Positions 28,301 to 36,984 of a DNA stretch of 64,000 nucleotides are shown piece by piece. The position numbers and the translations under genes are program-made. This DNA is from Ancylobacter sp. IITR112. Lineage in GTDB: Bacteria; Pseudomonadota; Alphaproteobacteria; Rhizobiales; Xanthobacteraceae. Location of the stretch: NCBI RefSeq assembly GCF_041415945.1, contig NZ_JBGCUS010000001.1:4000501-4064500 (forward strand), given 5' to 3'. Position 1 is the first letter of the stretch. The number at the start of each line of letters is the position of its first letter. The notes beneath the pieces were generated by a model, which had not been told where the DNA came from, ran no database searches, and saw only the letters and a program-made list of their open reading frames with translations.

Positions 28301-29026
28301 ATGACGACGCCCCCCGATAACGCCGCCACTGCGCCACCCGTCGACTTCTCGCATGTCGACACCTGGGTATTCGATCTCGACAACACGCTCTACCCGCCCG
28401 GGCTCGACCTGTGGCGGCAGATCGACATGAAGATGCGCGCCTATATCGCCGATTTCCTTGGCCTGACACTGGACGAGGCCTTCGCGCTGCAGAAGGGCTA
28501 TTACCGCAAATACGGCACCTCGCTGCGCGGGCTGATGATCGAGCACGCCATGGACCCGGACGATTTCCTCAGCGCAGTCCACGCCATCGACCTCACCAGC
28601 CTTGAGGCCGCCCCGGCGCTGGGCGAGGCGCTCGGCGCGCTGCCGGGGCGCAAGCTGGTCTACACCAATGGCTCGCGCGGCCATGCCGAGCAGATTCTGG
28701 CCAAGCTCGGCATTTCCGAGCATTTCGCCGATGTGCATGACATCGTCTCCTCGGAATTCCACCCCAAGCCGCACGAGATCGCCTATCGCGGCTTCCTTGC
28801 CCGCTTCGATGTGGACCCCGCCCGCGCCGCCATGTTCGAGGACCTCGCGCGCAACCTTGAAGTGCCGGCGCAGCTCGGCATGCGCACCGTGCTGGTGGTG
28901 CCGCCCGGCCTCGCGGTGAACCCGGCCGATCGCGAGGCGTGGGAGCATGAGGGCCGCGACGGCGACCATATCGACGTGGTGACGGACGACCTGACCGCGT
29001 TCCTGAACGGCCTGCGGAGCGCCTGA
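28301..29026 (+). CDS. HAD-family pyrimidine 5'-nucleotidase-like phosphatase
   Basis: The 241-residue protein is a HAD phosphatase of the Sdt1/Phm8-like pyrimidine 5'-nucleotidase group. Motif I is WVFDLDNTLYPPG near residue 22 with both catalytic aspartates, motif II is KLVYTNGSRGHA near 117, motif III includes HPKPHEIAY, and motif IV lies in AMFEDLARNLEV near 180. The helical cap between motifs I and II includes YYRKYGTSLRGLM. ATG 28301 has GGAGG four bases upstream. Nucleotide substrate is a family inference. It precedes dapD by 65 bases. Confidence 0.85.
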   Translation: MTTPPDNAATAPPVDFSHVDTWVFDLDNTLYPPGLDLWRQIDMKMRAYIADFLGLTLDEAFALQKGYYRKYGTSLRGLMIEHAMDPDDFLSAVHAIDLTSLEAAPALGEALGALPGRKLVYTNGSRGHAEQILAKLGISEHFADVHDIVSSEFHPKPHEIAYRGFLARFDVDPARAAMFEDLARNLEVPAQLGMRTVLVVPPGLAVNPADREAWEHEGRDGDHIDVVTDDLTAFLNGLRSA

Positions 29027-29091
29027 AGCGACTCGGCCGTTGACAGAAGCGCCGCGCGACCGGACAAGACCCGCGAACAGCGGAGAATGAC

Positions 29092-29934
29092 ATGTCGAGC
29101 CAGCTTCAGAGCATCATCGAAACCGCCTTCGACAACCGGGCGGAGGTCAATTTCGAGACCGGCGGCGAGATCCGCCACGCGGTGAACGAGGCGCTGGCGC
29201 TGCTCGATGCCGGTAAGGCGCGCGTCGCCGAGCCGGGCGCCGACGGCCACTGGACGGTCAATCAGTGGCTCAAGAAGGCGGTGCTGCTCTCCTTCCGCCT
29301 CAACGACATGACCGCCATTCCCGGCGCCCCCGGCGGCGCCCATTGGTGGGACAAGGTACCCTCCAAGTTCGAGGGCTGGGGCGAGGGTGAGTTCCGCGCC
29401 GCCGGCTTCCGCGCCGTGCCGGGCGCCATTGTCCGCCGCTCGGCCTTTATCGCCCCGAACGTCGTGTTGATGCCCTCTTTCGTCAATCTCGGCGCGCGCG
29501 TCGATTCCGGCTCCATGGTCGACACCTGGGCGACGGTGGGTTCCTGCGCGCAGATCGGCAAGAATGTGCATCTGTCCGGTGGCGTCGGCATTGGCGGCGT
29601 GCTGGAGCCGCTGCAGGCCGGCCCGGTCATCATCGAGGATGACTGCTTCATCGGTGCCCGCTCGGAAGTGGTCGAAGGCGTCATCGTCCGCCGCGGCGCG
29701 GTGCTGTCCATGGGCGTGTTCATCTCCGCCACCACCAAGATCATCGACCGCGCCACCGGCGAGGTCTTCATCGGCGAGGTGCCGGCCTATTCTGTCGTCG
29801 TGCCCGGCGCGCTGCCCGGCAAGCCGCTCCCCAATGGCCAGCCCGGCCCCTCGCTCTATTGCGCCGTCATCGTCAAGCGGGTGGACGAGCAGACCCGCTC
29901 CAAGACCTCGATCAACGAGCTGCTGCGCGACTGA
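29092..29934 (+). CDS. dapD: Tetrahydrodipicolinate N-succinyltransferase
   Basis: DapD succinylates tetrahydrodipicolinate in the lysine/meso-diaminopimelate pathway. The 280-residue protein has an N-terminal helical domain (residues 1-100, including [13 protein letters not shown]) and a left-handed beta-helix of hexapeptide repeats. Motifs include [40 protein letters not shown], and [18 protein letters not shown]. Length matches family. dapE follows, so the succinylase branch is encoded here. A GGAG precedes the ATG. Confidence 0.96.
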   Translation: MSSQLQSIIETAFDNRAEVNFETGGEIRHAVNEALALLDAGKARVAEPGADGHWTVNQWLKKAVLLSFRLNDMTAIPGAPGGAHWWDKVPSKFEGWGEGEFRAAGFRAVPGAIVRRSAFIAPNVVLMPSFVNLGARVDSGSMVDTWATVGSCAQIGKNVHLSGGVGIGGVLEPLQAGPVIIEDDCFIGARSEVVEGVIVRRGAVLSMGVFISATTKIIDRATGEVFIGEVPAYSVVVPGALPGKPLPNGQPGPSLYCAVIVKRVDEQTRSKTSINELLRD

Positions 29935-29962
29935 GCGCCGGTTCCTCGCGCTCCCGCTTGAC

Positions 29963-30066
29963 CGTCATCCCGGCCGAAGCGTAGCGAAGAACCGGGATCG
30001 CGCGCGGCAGCGGGGCATGTCGTCGCTACGCGATCCCGGATCGGCCTGTGGCCGTCCGGGATGACG
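29963..30066. repeat. GTCATCCCGG-type intergenic repeat, copy 3
   Basis: A 104-base palindromic unit between dapD and dapE. It starts CGTCATCCCGGCCGAAGCG, carries ACCGGGATCGCGCG and CGCGATCCCGG as an inner pair, and ends GTCCGGGATGACG. Its right end reaches to within 15 bases of the dapE start, just ahead of the ribosome binding site. Confidence 0.72.
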
Positions 30067-30081
30067 ATGAGAGGAACATGC

Positions 30082-31290
30082 ATGACCGCCACCGCACCCT
30101 CCCAGCCGCCCGCCGATCCCGTCGACATCCTGCGCACCCTCATCCGCTGCCCGTCCGTGACCCCGGCGGAAGGCGGCGCGCTGGCCTATCTCGACGCGCT
30201 GCTCTCCAATGCCGGCTTTGCCACCCACCGGGTGACACTCACCGCGCCGGACACGCCGGATGTGGAGAATCTCTACGCCCGTTTCGGCACGCGCGGCCCC
30301 AATCTGTGCTTTGCCGGCCATACCGATGTGGTGCCGCCGGGCGATGCGGCGCAGTGGCGCTTTCCGCCCTTCGAGGGCGCGGTGCATGAGGGGATCATCT
30401 ACGGGCGTGGCGCGGTGGACATGAAGGGGGGCGTGGCCGCCTTCATCGCCGCTGGGCTCGATTTCGCCGGCGCCCATGGCCACGACCCGGACCATGCGGA
30501 ACTGCCGGGCTCCATCTCCTTCCTTCTCACCGGCGACGAGGAAGGCCCGGCGATCAACGGCACGGAGAAGCTGCTGCGCTGGCTGGCGGACCGCGACGAG
30601 CGCATCGACCATTGCCTGCTCGGTGAGCCGACCTCGCGGGCGGAACTGGGCGACATGGTGAAGATCGGCCGGCGCGGCTCGCTCTCCGGCACCCTTACCG
30701 TGTTGGGCAAGCAGGGCCATGTCGGCTATCCTCATCTGGCGGAGAACCCGATCCCCGGCATGGTGAGGCTGCTCGCGGCGCTGGAGGCGGAGCCGCTAGA
30801 CGGCGGCAATGCGCATTTCCAGGCCTCGAACCTCGAAATCGTCTCGGTCGATGTTGGCAACCCCGCCTACAACGTCATTCCCGCCGAGGCGCGGTCCCGC
30901 TTCAACATCCGTTTCAACGATTTGTGGACGCCGGAAACGCTGGCCGCCGAGATCGGCCGCCGGCTAAACGCCGCCGCCGGCAACGAGGTGCGCTACGCTC
31001 TCGCCTTCGAGCCGCGTTCTTCCGACAGCTTCCTCACCGCGCCGGGCGAATTCGTCGATCTCGTGGTGGAGGCGATCGCCCATGCCACCGGGCGCCGCCC
31101 GGAACTGTCGACGACCGGCGGCACCTCGGATGCGCGCTTCATCAAGGATTACTGCCCGGTGATCGAGTTCGGGCTGGTCGGCACGTCAATGCATGCGGTG
31201 GACGAGGCGACGCCGGTGGCGGAAGTGGTGGCGCTCAGTCGGGTCTATGCCGATGTGATCGCCCGCTATTTCGCCGCGCTCGGGCGCTGA
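30082..31290 (+). CDS. dapE: Succinyl-diaminopimelate desuccinylase
   Basis: DapE hydrolyses N-succinyl-diaminopimelate to diaminopimelate for peptidoglycan and lysine. The 402-residue M20-family metalloenzyme has [13 protein letters not shown] near residue 20, the zinc ligand motif [14 protein letters not shown] near 77, and [14 protein letters not shown] near 108. The catalytic glutamate pair is in [14 protein letters not shown] near 150, and the C-terminal region [13 protein letters not shown] supplies the last ligand. ATG 30082 has GAGAGGA at proper spacing; the in-frame ATG at 30061 lies in the repeat. Confidence 0.95.
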   Translation: MTATAPSQPPADPVDILRTLIRCPSVTPAEGGALAYLDALLSNAGFATHRVTLTAPDTPDVENLYARFGTRGPNLCFAGHTDVVPPGDAAQWRFPPFEGAVHEGIIYGRGAVDMKGGVAAFIAAGLDFAGAHGHDPDHAELPGSISFLLTGDEEGPAINGTEKLLRWLADRDERIDHCLLGEPTSRAELGDMVKIGRRGSLSGTLTVLGKQGHVGYPHLAENPIPGMVRLLAALEAEPLDGGNAHFQASNLEIVSVDVGNPAYNVIPAEARSRFNIRFNDLWTPETLAAEIGRRLNAAAGNEVRYALAFEPRSSDSFLTAPGEFVDLVVEAIAHATGRRPELSTTGGTSDARFIKDYCPVIEFGLVGTSMHAVDEATPVAEVVALSRVYADVIARYFAALGR

Positions 31291-31297
31291 GCACCCG

Positions 31298-31594
31298 CTA
31301 TTTGCTCTTAAGGCCCGGCGCCAGCGCGTCGACGCGGCTCGTGCTGTTCACATCGGTGGAATAGAAATCGGTCTGGACAGTGCCGCTGATCTTCACGCAG
31401 GTGGAGGAGCCGGCGAGCCGGGTGAAGCCGGCGCCATAGGCCGCGCAGGCCGGATCGGTCTTTTCCGTCGAACCGCCCGGCGTGCGGCCGGGCCCGTCGG
31501 GCTGCGCCGCCGCCGGCAGGCTGGCGAGCAGCGCCGCGCCGGCCAGCAGCAGGCCGGGAGCGCCTTGCCACGCGCGTTTGCCTGTCCTGCTCAT
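31298..31594 (-). CDS. Small secreted protein with porin N-terminal motif
   Basis: The 98-residue product has a signal peptide (basic GKRAWQ, hydrophobic LLLAGAALLASLPAAAQ) cut near residue 30. The mature part contains CAAYGAGFTRLAGSSTCVK then ISGTVQTDF. This matches the start of alphaproteobacterial porins of the Omp2b type, in which CxAYGxGFxxxxGTxTCxKIxG precedes the first beta strand. Here the protein ends about 25 residues later, without the rest of the barrel. Either it is a porin remnant or a stand-alone small envelope protein. Its stop is eight bases from the dapE stop (convergent). Confidence 0.6.
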   Translation of the reverse strand: MSRTGKRAWQGAPGLLLAGAALLASLPAAAQPDGPGRTPGGSTEKTDPACAAYGAGFTRLAGSSTCVKISGTVQTDFYSTDVNSTSRVDALAPGLKSK

Positions 31595-31691
31595 AGGTGC
31601 CTCCGGCCTGGTGAACGCACCCCCGACTCTCCGATGCGAATACGGCCCCAATCGGGCGCGGCGGCTGCGGCCGCCATGCGAAAATCCGGCC

Positions 31692-31795
31692 AGATCATTT
31701 CACTGTTTCACGGAAACGGTGAAATGATCTAATTCCTTGTTTTGTCGCGTTTTCTTCACGCGAACCGGTATCCACTTCGCTCGAAAACGCTCTAG
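31692..31795. repeat. Palindrome-rich intergenic repeat, element B
   Basis: A 104-base element between the divergent porin-motif and Nudix genes. It opens with a near-perfect hairpin (31692-31730, 18-bp stem with one wobble, three-base loop; arms begin AGATCATTTCAC). It continues with GTCGCGTTTTCTTCACGCGA and ends in TCGCTCGAAAACGCTCTA, whose GAAAACGC is the inverted copy of the earlier GCGTTTTC. The same order, reversed, occurs at 49343-49440; the end is shared with 11497-11531. Confidence 0.8.
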
Positions 31796-31828
31796 GATGG
31801 CGCCGATCCCCCCGCCGGAGCGCCTGCC

Positions 31829-32272
31829 ATGTCCGACACCATCCGCCCCGTTCTCGCCGCCAGCACTGCCGTGTTCCGCGACGGCCATGTGCTGTTGGCT
31901 CGGCGCGGCCAAGCGCCGGCGCGGGGCCTGTGGACTCTTCCCGGCGGGCGCGTCGAGCCGGGCGAGACGCTGGCGCAGGCCGCCGCGCGCGAGGTGATGG
32001 AAGAGGTCGGCGTCGCCTGCCACATTCTCGGCGTCGCCGGCGCGCTCGACATTATCCAGCGTGATGCGGCGGGCGAACTGCGGGCGCATTTCGTCGTGGT
32101 CAGCCACGCCGCGCGCTGGGTCGAGGGCGAGGCCGCCATCGGGCCGGAGGCGGCGGAGGTCGGCTGGTTCCTGCCCGCCGCCCTTCCCACGGAGACGACC
32201 GAGGGCCTGGCCGGCATCATCGAGGCGGCCTTTCTGCTGGCGCAGGCGGATGATGTGCCCGAAGCGCAATAG
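31829..32272 (+). CDS. Nudix hydrolase
   Basis: The 147-residue protein contains a full Nudix box, G-x5-E-x7-REV-x-EE-x-GV, from [18 protein letters not shown] onward (residues 38-60), which binds the divalent metal and hydrolyses nucleoside diphosphate-linked substrates. Flanking segments are short, so it is a single-domain enzyme close to the ADP-ribose/NADH pyrophosphatase-like group; the substrate is not known. It lies 49 bases before the TIGR02301 gene, which probably shares its transcript. Confidence 0.88.
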   Translation: MSDTIRPVLAASTAVFRDGHVLLARRGQAPARGLWTLPGGRVEPGETLAQAAAREVMEEVGVACHILGVAGALDIIQRDAAGELRAHFVVVSHAARWVEGEAAIGPEAAEVGWFLPAALPTETTEGLAGIIEAAFLLAQADDVPEAQ

Positions 32273-32321
32273 CGCTGCCGGGGCTCTTGACGCCCGCGCG
32301 GCGGCGGCGCACCACAGCCGG

Positions 32322-32723
32322 ATGCGATGCACCACGCCCCGCCTCGTCCTGCTCGCCCTGCTGGCGAGCCTTGCCCTCGCGCCCCGGCCGGCCGCCGCGC
32401 AGGCGACGCAGGGCGGCGCGCCGCCCTATGAGGCGGATCTGATGCATCTCGCGGAAATCCTCGGCGCGCTGCATTATCTGCGCCCGCTCTGCGGCGCGGC
32501 GGAGAGCGCGCGCTGGCGCGACGAGATGCAGGGTCTGCTCGATGTGGAGGCGCCGTCGGGCGACCGGCGGGGCCAGCTCACCGCCGCCTTCAACAATGGT
32601 TATGAGAGCTATCGCCAGGTCTATCGCAGTTGCACGCCTTCGGCGGAGCTGGCGAGCCAGCGCTATCTCGCGACCGGCGCCAAGCTCGCCCGCGACGTGG
32701 CGACCCGCTATGGCAGCAATTGA
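32322..32723 (+). CDS. TIGR02301 family exported protein
   Basis: The 133-residue protein has a signal peptide (LVLLALLASLALAPRPAAAQ) and a short mature domain with the TIGR02301 pattern: PPYEADLMHLAEILGALHYL, RPLCG, and a C-terminal region with YESYRQVYRSC. Two cysteines could form a disulfide in the periplasm. The family is confined to alphaproteobacteria and has no assigned function. The start is the ATG directly before CTT-type leader codons at 32322. Confidence 0.8.
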   Translation: MRCTTPRLVLLALLASLALAPRPAAAQATQGGAPPYEADLMHLAEILGALHYLRPLCGAAESARWRDEMQGLLDVEAPSGDRRGQLTAAFNNGYESYRQVYRSCTPSAELASQRYLATGAKLARDVATRYGSN

Positions 32724-32903
32724 GCCGGCCCGCCATTGAGCGAGGAATCGGCCGGCGGCGGACGATTATGTCACACCTGTCGCATTTATGCCGCGGCAAA
32801 TTAACCGTCCTTCAATTCTTGGGCGGACGTACCGGCAGGGCATGCTAAGGTTCGGGCGTTGCGTGCCCCGCGGGGCGAACTTTCGGCACGCGGAGGATTT
32901 GGT

Positions 32904-33176
32904 TTGTCTCAGCACCCTGAAACGCTCGACCTCGACGACAAGGCCGACCAGGCCCATGAGGATGAGCGCCATGCCGCGCTCGCCTATCTCGATGAGGCGT
33001 GGAACGAGGCCGTCTATGACGGGCTCGACGAGGATTGCCTCGCCCAGGCGGCGCTGTTCACCGCCATCCGTTCCATGGTCGCCACCTATGGCGAGGAAGC
33101 CGCCGCCGGTTTTGCCGAGCGTCTGGCCGAGCGCATCCGCGCCGGCGAATACACCATCCCCTATAATCGCCAGTAG
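32904..33176 (+). CDS. Conserved small acidic protein (TTG start)
   Basis: I do not recognise a named family. The 90-residue product is acidic at its N-terminus (LDLDDKADQAHEDERH) and then forms two helices with LDEAWNEAVYDGLDEDCLAQ and ALFTAIRSMVATYGEEAAAGF, ending in a conserved-looking GEYTIPYNRQ. Similar short proteins occur in Rhizobiales. A TTG at 32904 is chosen because GGAGG lies exactly seven bases before it (32892-32896); the alternative upstream codons lack such a site. Confidence 0.65.
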   Translation: MSQHPETLDLDDKADQAHEDERHAALAYLDEAWNEAVYDGLDEDCLAQAALFTAIRSMVATYGEEAAAGFAERLAERIRAGEYTIPYNRQ

Positions 33177-33185
33177 ACGCCGCCC

Positions 33186-33665
33186 TCAGCCGCCCCGCCG
33201 GGCAAAAATCTCAAGCCCGTCGACATCCGATTCCACGCGATCCCAGCCCCGTGCCGCGTAATAGGGCGCGAGCGCCGGCTCCGCTGCGAGATAGACGCGC
33301 GGATGGCCGGCGGCGAAGGCCGCGTCCGTTGCCCGCGCCATCAGCGCCGCACCGACGCCCTGCCGGCGGGCCTCCGGCTCCACCCACAGCGCCGCCACCC
33401 AGGGCGCGAGCGCGGGGCGTTCCTCGACATCGCAGGCGATCAGCGCGACGCAGCCGAGAAAGCGGGTGCCGTCAAGGGCGATGAAGGTGGAGGGCACGGG
33501 GGCCGTGCCGAAGCTCTCGTCGAGCCGGGCTCGGAGTTCGGCCAGGCTCACGCCTTTTCCTTCCCACCACGCGCGCCAGACGCGGTCGGCGACGACCGGT
33601 GCGAAGGCCGGCGCCGCCCGCAGATCGGCAAGGGTGGCGGCGCCGATGAGCCCGCGATCCGGCAT
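33186..33665 (-). CDS. GNAT family N-acetyltransferase
   Basis: The 159-residue protein has the acetyl-CoA-binding signature of GNAT enzymes: VAALWVEPEARRQGVGAALM near residue 90, with the R/Q-x-x-G-x-G/A loop (RRQGVGA), then AFAAGHPRVYLAAEP and a YYAARGW motif near the C-terminus. The N-terminal WRAWWEGKGVSLAELRARL resembles the GNAT subgroup that acts on small molecules, but no substrate can be named. It converges with the small acidic protein gene, nine bases apart. Confidence 0.85.
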   Translation of the reverse strand: MPDRGLIGAATLADLRAAPAFAPVVADRVWRAWWEGKGVSLAELRARLDESFGTAPVPSTFIALDGTRFLGCVALIACDVEERPALAPWVAALWVEPEARRQGVGAALMARATDAAFAAGHPRVYLAAEPALAPYYAARGWDRVESDVDGLEIFARRGG

Positions 33666-33679
33666 GGGAACTCCAACGC

Positions 33680-33710
33680 AAAAAGCGCGGCGACAGGCGT
33701 CACCGCGCTT
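33680..33710 (-). terminator. Rho-independent terminator after rpsU
   Basis: A 12-bp stem (33683-33694 with 33699-33710, arm AAGCGCGG, one wobble) and four-base loop is followed on the minus strand by a run of five U. It lies 48 bases past the rpsU stop and just upstream of the GNAT gene. Confidence 0.8.
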
Positions 33711-33758
33711 GGGGATGCGCTCAAAAACGGGCGTCCCGCACGGGGACGCCGCGTCGTC

Positions 33759-33998
33759 TCAGCGGGCGCCGGGAACGACCTTGGGCTTGGAGGGCAGCAG
33801 GCCTTCGCGCTGGGCGCGCTTGCGGGCCAGCTTGCGCGCGCGGCGGACGGCCTCAGCCTCCTCGCGGGCGCGCTTCTCGGACGGCTTCTCGTAATGTCCG
33901 CGCAGCTTCATCTCGCGGAAAATGCCTTCGCGCTGCATCTTCTTCTTCAGCGCCTTCAGGGCCTGGTCGACGTTGTTGTCCCGAACGAGAACCTGCAC
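33759..33998 (-). CDS. rpsU: 30S ribosomal protein S21
   Basis: The 79-residue protein is S21, recognised from [39 protein letters not shown] and a basic C-terminal helix ([16 protein letters not shown]). It binds near the 16S 3' end and helps initiation. The GTG at 33998 is selected: GAGGA lies six bases upstream and homology starts at VQVLVRD. Alphaproteobacterial S21 proteins commonly have the extended basic tail seen here. It is followed by a strong terminator. Confidence 0.94.
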   Translation of the reverse strand: MQVLVRDNNVDQALKALKKKMQREGIFREMKLRGHYEKPSEKRAREEAEAVRRARKLARKRAQREGLLPSKPKVVPGAR

Positions 33999-34187
33999 GT
34001 GTCTTCCTCTTTCGTGCTTCGCGTGTCGCGCATCGTTGAATTCTGGCGATTGACGCGGGTGTTCCGGAGCCTCCGGGACGACGGGCAGCCAATCAGGGTG
34101 AGCGCACATAGCAGGACTCACCCGCCTTGTCCACCGGGGCGCGACGCTGGGCGCGACAAAGCCGCGTGCGGGCGTGCGACTCGGCGT

Positions 34188-34808
34188 CTACACGCCGGCG
34201 ATGGCGATCACCTCAGCCGCCGCCGCCTTGCTGCGGAAGGCCAGCGCCGCCTGATATTCCGGCGAGTGGTAGCAGGCGAGCGCAGTCGCGAGATCCTTGA
34301 ACGCCACCAGCACATTGCGTGAGCGCGCCGCTCCGTGCACCGCCTCGTGCCGGCCGCCGCGCACCACGAACCAGCCCTCATATTTGGCGATGGCGACCGC
34401 GTCGGCCGCGACATAGGACTTGTAAGTCTCCATGTCGTGCACGTCGATCCGCATCACCCAATAGCCGGTGCCCGGCCCCGCCGCCGGGCCCGCGAGCGCG
34501 CCGGCTGCCGGCTGGTCGCCCTCATAGCCTTCGATGATCAGGTGCTCGCCTTCCGATGAGGCGACGCGGTGCGTATAGGCGGCTTGGTATTCCGGCGAGT
34601 GGAAGCAGGCGAGCGCGGTGTCGAAATCCCGGAACTCGACCACGACATTGCGCGAGCGGGCCGTGCCCTCCAGCGCTTCCGGCGTGCCCCCGCGCACCAG
34701 AAAGCGCCCGCCAAAGGCGGCGATGGCTGGTTCCGCGCCCTTGAGATAGGGCGTGTAGCCCTCGGCGTCGTGCACATCGAGGCGGCTGATCCAGTAGCCC
34801 TTGGCCAT
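34188..34808 (-). CDS. Tandem DUF1330 protein
   Basis: The 206-residue protein contains two DUF1330 domains (about 1-95 and 113-206) joined by an Ala/Gly/Pro linker (AAGALAGPAAGPG). The copies share around half of their aligned residues: GYWISRLDVHD versus GYWVMRIDVHD, ARSRNVVVEFRD versus ARSRNVLVAFKD, ALACFHSPEYQAA versus ALACYHSPEYQAA. DUF1330 is a ferredoxin-like fold that normally acts as a dimer of about 95 residues, so this fusion mimics a dimer in one chain. Function is unknown. It lies 23 bases after pyrF. Confidence 0.82.
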   Translation of the reverse strand: MAKGYWISRLDVHDAEGYTPYLKGAEPAIAAFGGRFLVRGGTPEALEGTARSRNVVVEFRDFDTALACFHSPEYQAAYTHRVASSEGEHLIIEGYEGDQPAAGALAGPAAGPGTGYWVMRIDVHDMETYKSYVAADAVAIAKYEGWFVVRGGRHEAVHGAARSRNVLVAFKDLATALACYHSPEYQAALAFRSKAAAAEVIAIAGV

Positions 34809-34831
34809 GGGTTCGGTCCTTCTGCGTCGGT

Positions 34832-35542
34832 TCAGGAAAGCGCGCGGGCGATCTCGGCCTGCACCGCGCGGGCGGCGGCGGCGGGATCGGGCGAGGCGAC
34901 GATGGGGCGCCCGACCACGAGATGGTCGGCCCCGGCGCGGATGGCGGCGAAGGGCGTGGCGACGCGCTTCTGGTCGCCGACATCGCTGCCATCCGGGCGC
35001 ACGCCGGGGGTGACGATGGCGCCCCTCTCGCCCAGCGCCGCGCGCACCGAGGCCGCGTCGGTGGGTGCGCAGACAATGCCGTCAATGCCGATCTCGCGCG
35101 CCTGCGCCACCCGGCGCGCCACGGTCTGCGCCACCCCAGTGCCGTAGCCGGCTTCCGCGAGGTCGGCCTCGTCATAGGAGGTGAGCACGGTGACGGCGAG
35201 GATGCGCAGCGGGCTGGCGCCCTTGCCCTCCATCGCCGCGCGCATGGTCTGGGGGTAGGCATGCACGGTGGCGAAGCTGGCGCCGAGCGCGGCGAGGCTG
35301 GCGACGCCGCGCGCCACCGTGTTTCCGATATCGTGCAGCTTGAAGTCGATGAACACTTTGCGCCCGTCGGCGATCAATTCGCGGGCGAGGCCGAGGCCGC
35401 CTGCAAAGCCGAGCTCATAGCCGATCTTGTAGAAGCTCACGCTGTCGCCGAGACGGGAGATGACGCTTTCCGCCGCCCCGACCGAGGGCAGGTCGAGCGC
35501 GACGATCAGCCGGTCGCGCGGATCGGACACGGGGGCGTGCAT
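34832..35542 (-). CDS. pyrF: Orotidine 5'-phosphate decarboxylase
   Basis: PyrF converts OMP to UMP, the last step of de novo pyrimidine synthesis. The 236-residue TIM barrel has [17 protein letters not shown] at the start, the catalytic [18 protein letters not shown] (Asp-Lys-x-x-Asp) near residue 60, and [13 protein letters not shown] near 175, followed by the phosphate loop [12 protein letters not shown]. Length is standard. It is mid-cluster: 48 bases after the FMN reductase, 23 before the DUF1330 gene. Confidence 0.95.
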   Translation of the reverse strand: MHAPVSDPRDRLIVALDLPSVGAAESVISRLGDSVSFYKIGYELGFAGGLGLARELIADGRKVFIDFKLHDIGNTVARGVASLAALGASFATVHAYPQTMRAAMEGKGASPLRILAVTVLTSYDEADLAEAGYGTGVAQTVARRVAQAREIGIDGIVCAPTDAASVRAALGERGAIVTPGVRPDGSDVGDQKRVATPFAAIRAGADHLVVGRPIVASPDPAAAARAVQAEIARALS

Positions 35543-35590
35543 GGCGTCGGTCTCCGCGCTCGCGCCCTCTGCGGGAAGGCGCCGTCTCGT

Positions 35591-36175
35591 TCAGGCGCGC
35601 AGACCCGCCCGCAGCGCCGCCTGCTCGATAAGCGCTGTCATCACCGCGCGCAACCTTTCGCGCGCCTTCTCGTCGGTGAAGTCGCCCTGCGCGTCGAACG
35701 CATGCGAGGCGCCGGCCACCATAACCTGCTCGGCCAGCACCAGGCAGCCAAGGCCGAGGGCGAGCGTCTGGCGCAGCATCATGGCGGCGCGGTAGCCGCC
35801 GAGCCCGCCGGGAGAGGAGGAGCCGATGGCATAGACCGGGCCCTTGAAGGCATCGCCCTCGCCCCCGCGCACGCGGCTCGCCCAGTCGATCGCGTTCTTC
35901 AACAGCGGCGGCAGGCCGGCATTATATTCCGGGGTGACGATGAACACGCCATCGGCGCGGGCAAGCTGGTCGCGTAGCTGCCGGGCGGCTTGCGGGACGC
36001 CTTCGGCCGCTTCGAAGTCGCCATCATAGATCGGCATCGGATAGTCGGCGAGCGAGAGCAGCACAGGCTCGCATTCCATCAGCGCCAGTTCCCGCGCGGC
36101 CAGCGCGGCGACGCTGGCGGAGAAGGAGCCGGTGCGGATGGAGCCGGCAAAGGTGACGATCCGTGGCGGGCGCAT
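35591..36175 (-). CDS. NADPH-dependent FMN reductase-like protein
   Basis: The 194-residue flavodoxin-fold protein has the FMN phosphate-binding loop IVTFAGSIRTGSFSASVA near residue 6, the GVFIVTPEYNAGLPPLLKNA motif near 85, and SSSPGGLGGYRAAMML near 120. These mark the NADPH-dependent FMN reductase / quinone reductase family (ChrR, ArsH-like). It probably reduces quinones or flavin in the cytoplasm. ATG 36175 has GGAGGAGG at good spacing. It follows the methyltransferase gene by 34 bases. Confidence 0.87.
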   Translation of the reverse strand: MRPPRIVTFAGSIRTGSFSASVAALAARELALMECEPVLLSLADYPMPIYDGDFEAAEGVPQAARQLRDQLARADGVFIVTPEYNAGLPPLLKNAIDWASRVRGGEGDAFKGPVYAIGSSSPGGLGGYRAAMMLRQTLALGLGCLVLAEQVMVAGASHAFDAQGDFTDEKARERLRAVMTALIEQAALRAGLRA

Positions 36176-36209
36176 GAGAACCTCCTCCGGTGGCGCCGGG
36201 CGCCGGGCC

Positions 36210-36845
36210 TCACGCACCGAGGGCGCTCAGCTCCGGCGCGGCGGCGCGGGCCGCAGTGGAACGATACACCCACACGCGCGCCGGCGGCAGGTTGGCCCAG
36301 ATGCGCTGGCTGACATGGGCGTCAAACCGCTCCGGCGCGAGCGGCACCGGCGAGACGACGGCATAGGTGAACTGGATGAAGGGCGCACGCGGTACGGAAA
36401 GGCCGAACGCCTGGTCCAGCAGCCCGTGGCGCTCCGGCGCCGGGCGGGTGAACAGCGGCAGGCTGGACACCACCGCGGCGGAAGGACGGTCGAGCTGGCC
36501 TTCGAGGGTCCGCGCCATGTTGTAGGCATCGCCCTCAATGACGGTGGCGGCGGGGAAGCGCAGCCGCAGCAGCTTGCAGAATTCCGGGTTGTACTCGATC
36601 AGAACCAGCCGTTCCGGCGCCACGCCACGGGCGATCAGCGCCGCCGTCACCGGGCCGGTGCCCGGCCCGAGCTCGATCACCGGGCCGTCCTGCGCCGGGT
36701 CGACATAGCCCGCCATGGTCCGCGCCAGCGCGCGGCCCGAAGGCGACACCGCGCCGGTGCGCAGCGGGTTCTGCAGCCAGGACTGGAGGAAACGGACTTC
36801 GTCGGGACGTTCTTTCGGCGAGGGGACGGCAGAACGATGGAGCAT
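36210..36845 (-). CDS. pmtA: SAM-dependent methyltransferase, phospholipid N-methyltransferase type
   Basis: The 211-residue protein has the SAM motif VIELGPGTGPVTAALIARG near residue 53 and a KLLRLRFPAATVIEGDA second motif. It also has the opening FLQSWLQNPLRTGAVSPSGR typical of PmtA-like phosphatidylethanolamine N-methyltransferases of Rhizobiales, which make phosphatidylcholine. It lacks a transmembrane helix, as in soluble PmtA. Close relatives were often called KsgA-like rRNA methyltransferases, so the lipid role is likely but not proven. The upstream GTG has no ribosome site; ATG 36845 is used. It lies 139 bases downstream of dnaJ. Confidence 0.72.
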   Translation of the reverse strand: MLHRSAVPSPKERPDEVRFLQSWLQNPLRTGAVSPSGRALARTMAGYVDPAQDGPVIELGPGTGPVTAALIARGVAPERLVLIEYNPEFCKLLRLRFPAATVIEGDAYNMARTLEGQLDRPSAAVVSSLPLFTRPAPERHGLLDQAFGLSVPRAPFIQFTYAVVSPVPLAPERFDAHVSQRIWANLPPARVWVYRSTAARAAAPELSALGA

Positions 36846-36984
36846 GCGACTTCGTTTCCGGTAATCCGTGGCGGGGAGGCGCGGCACGCAGGGGCGAGCG
36901 AGGCGACAGGACCGAGACCGACACTAAAGGCCGCAGCCGCTCCTGTTAAGGCCCCGTGATGACGAGCCGATTACGTTTTACCGT

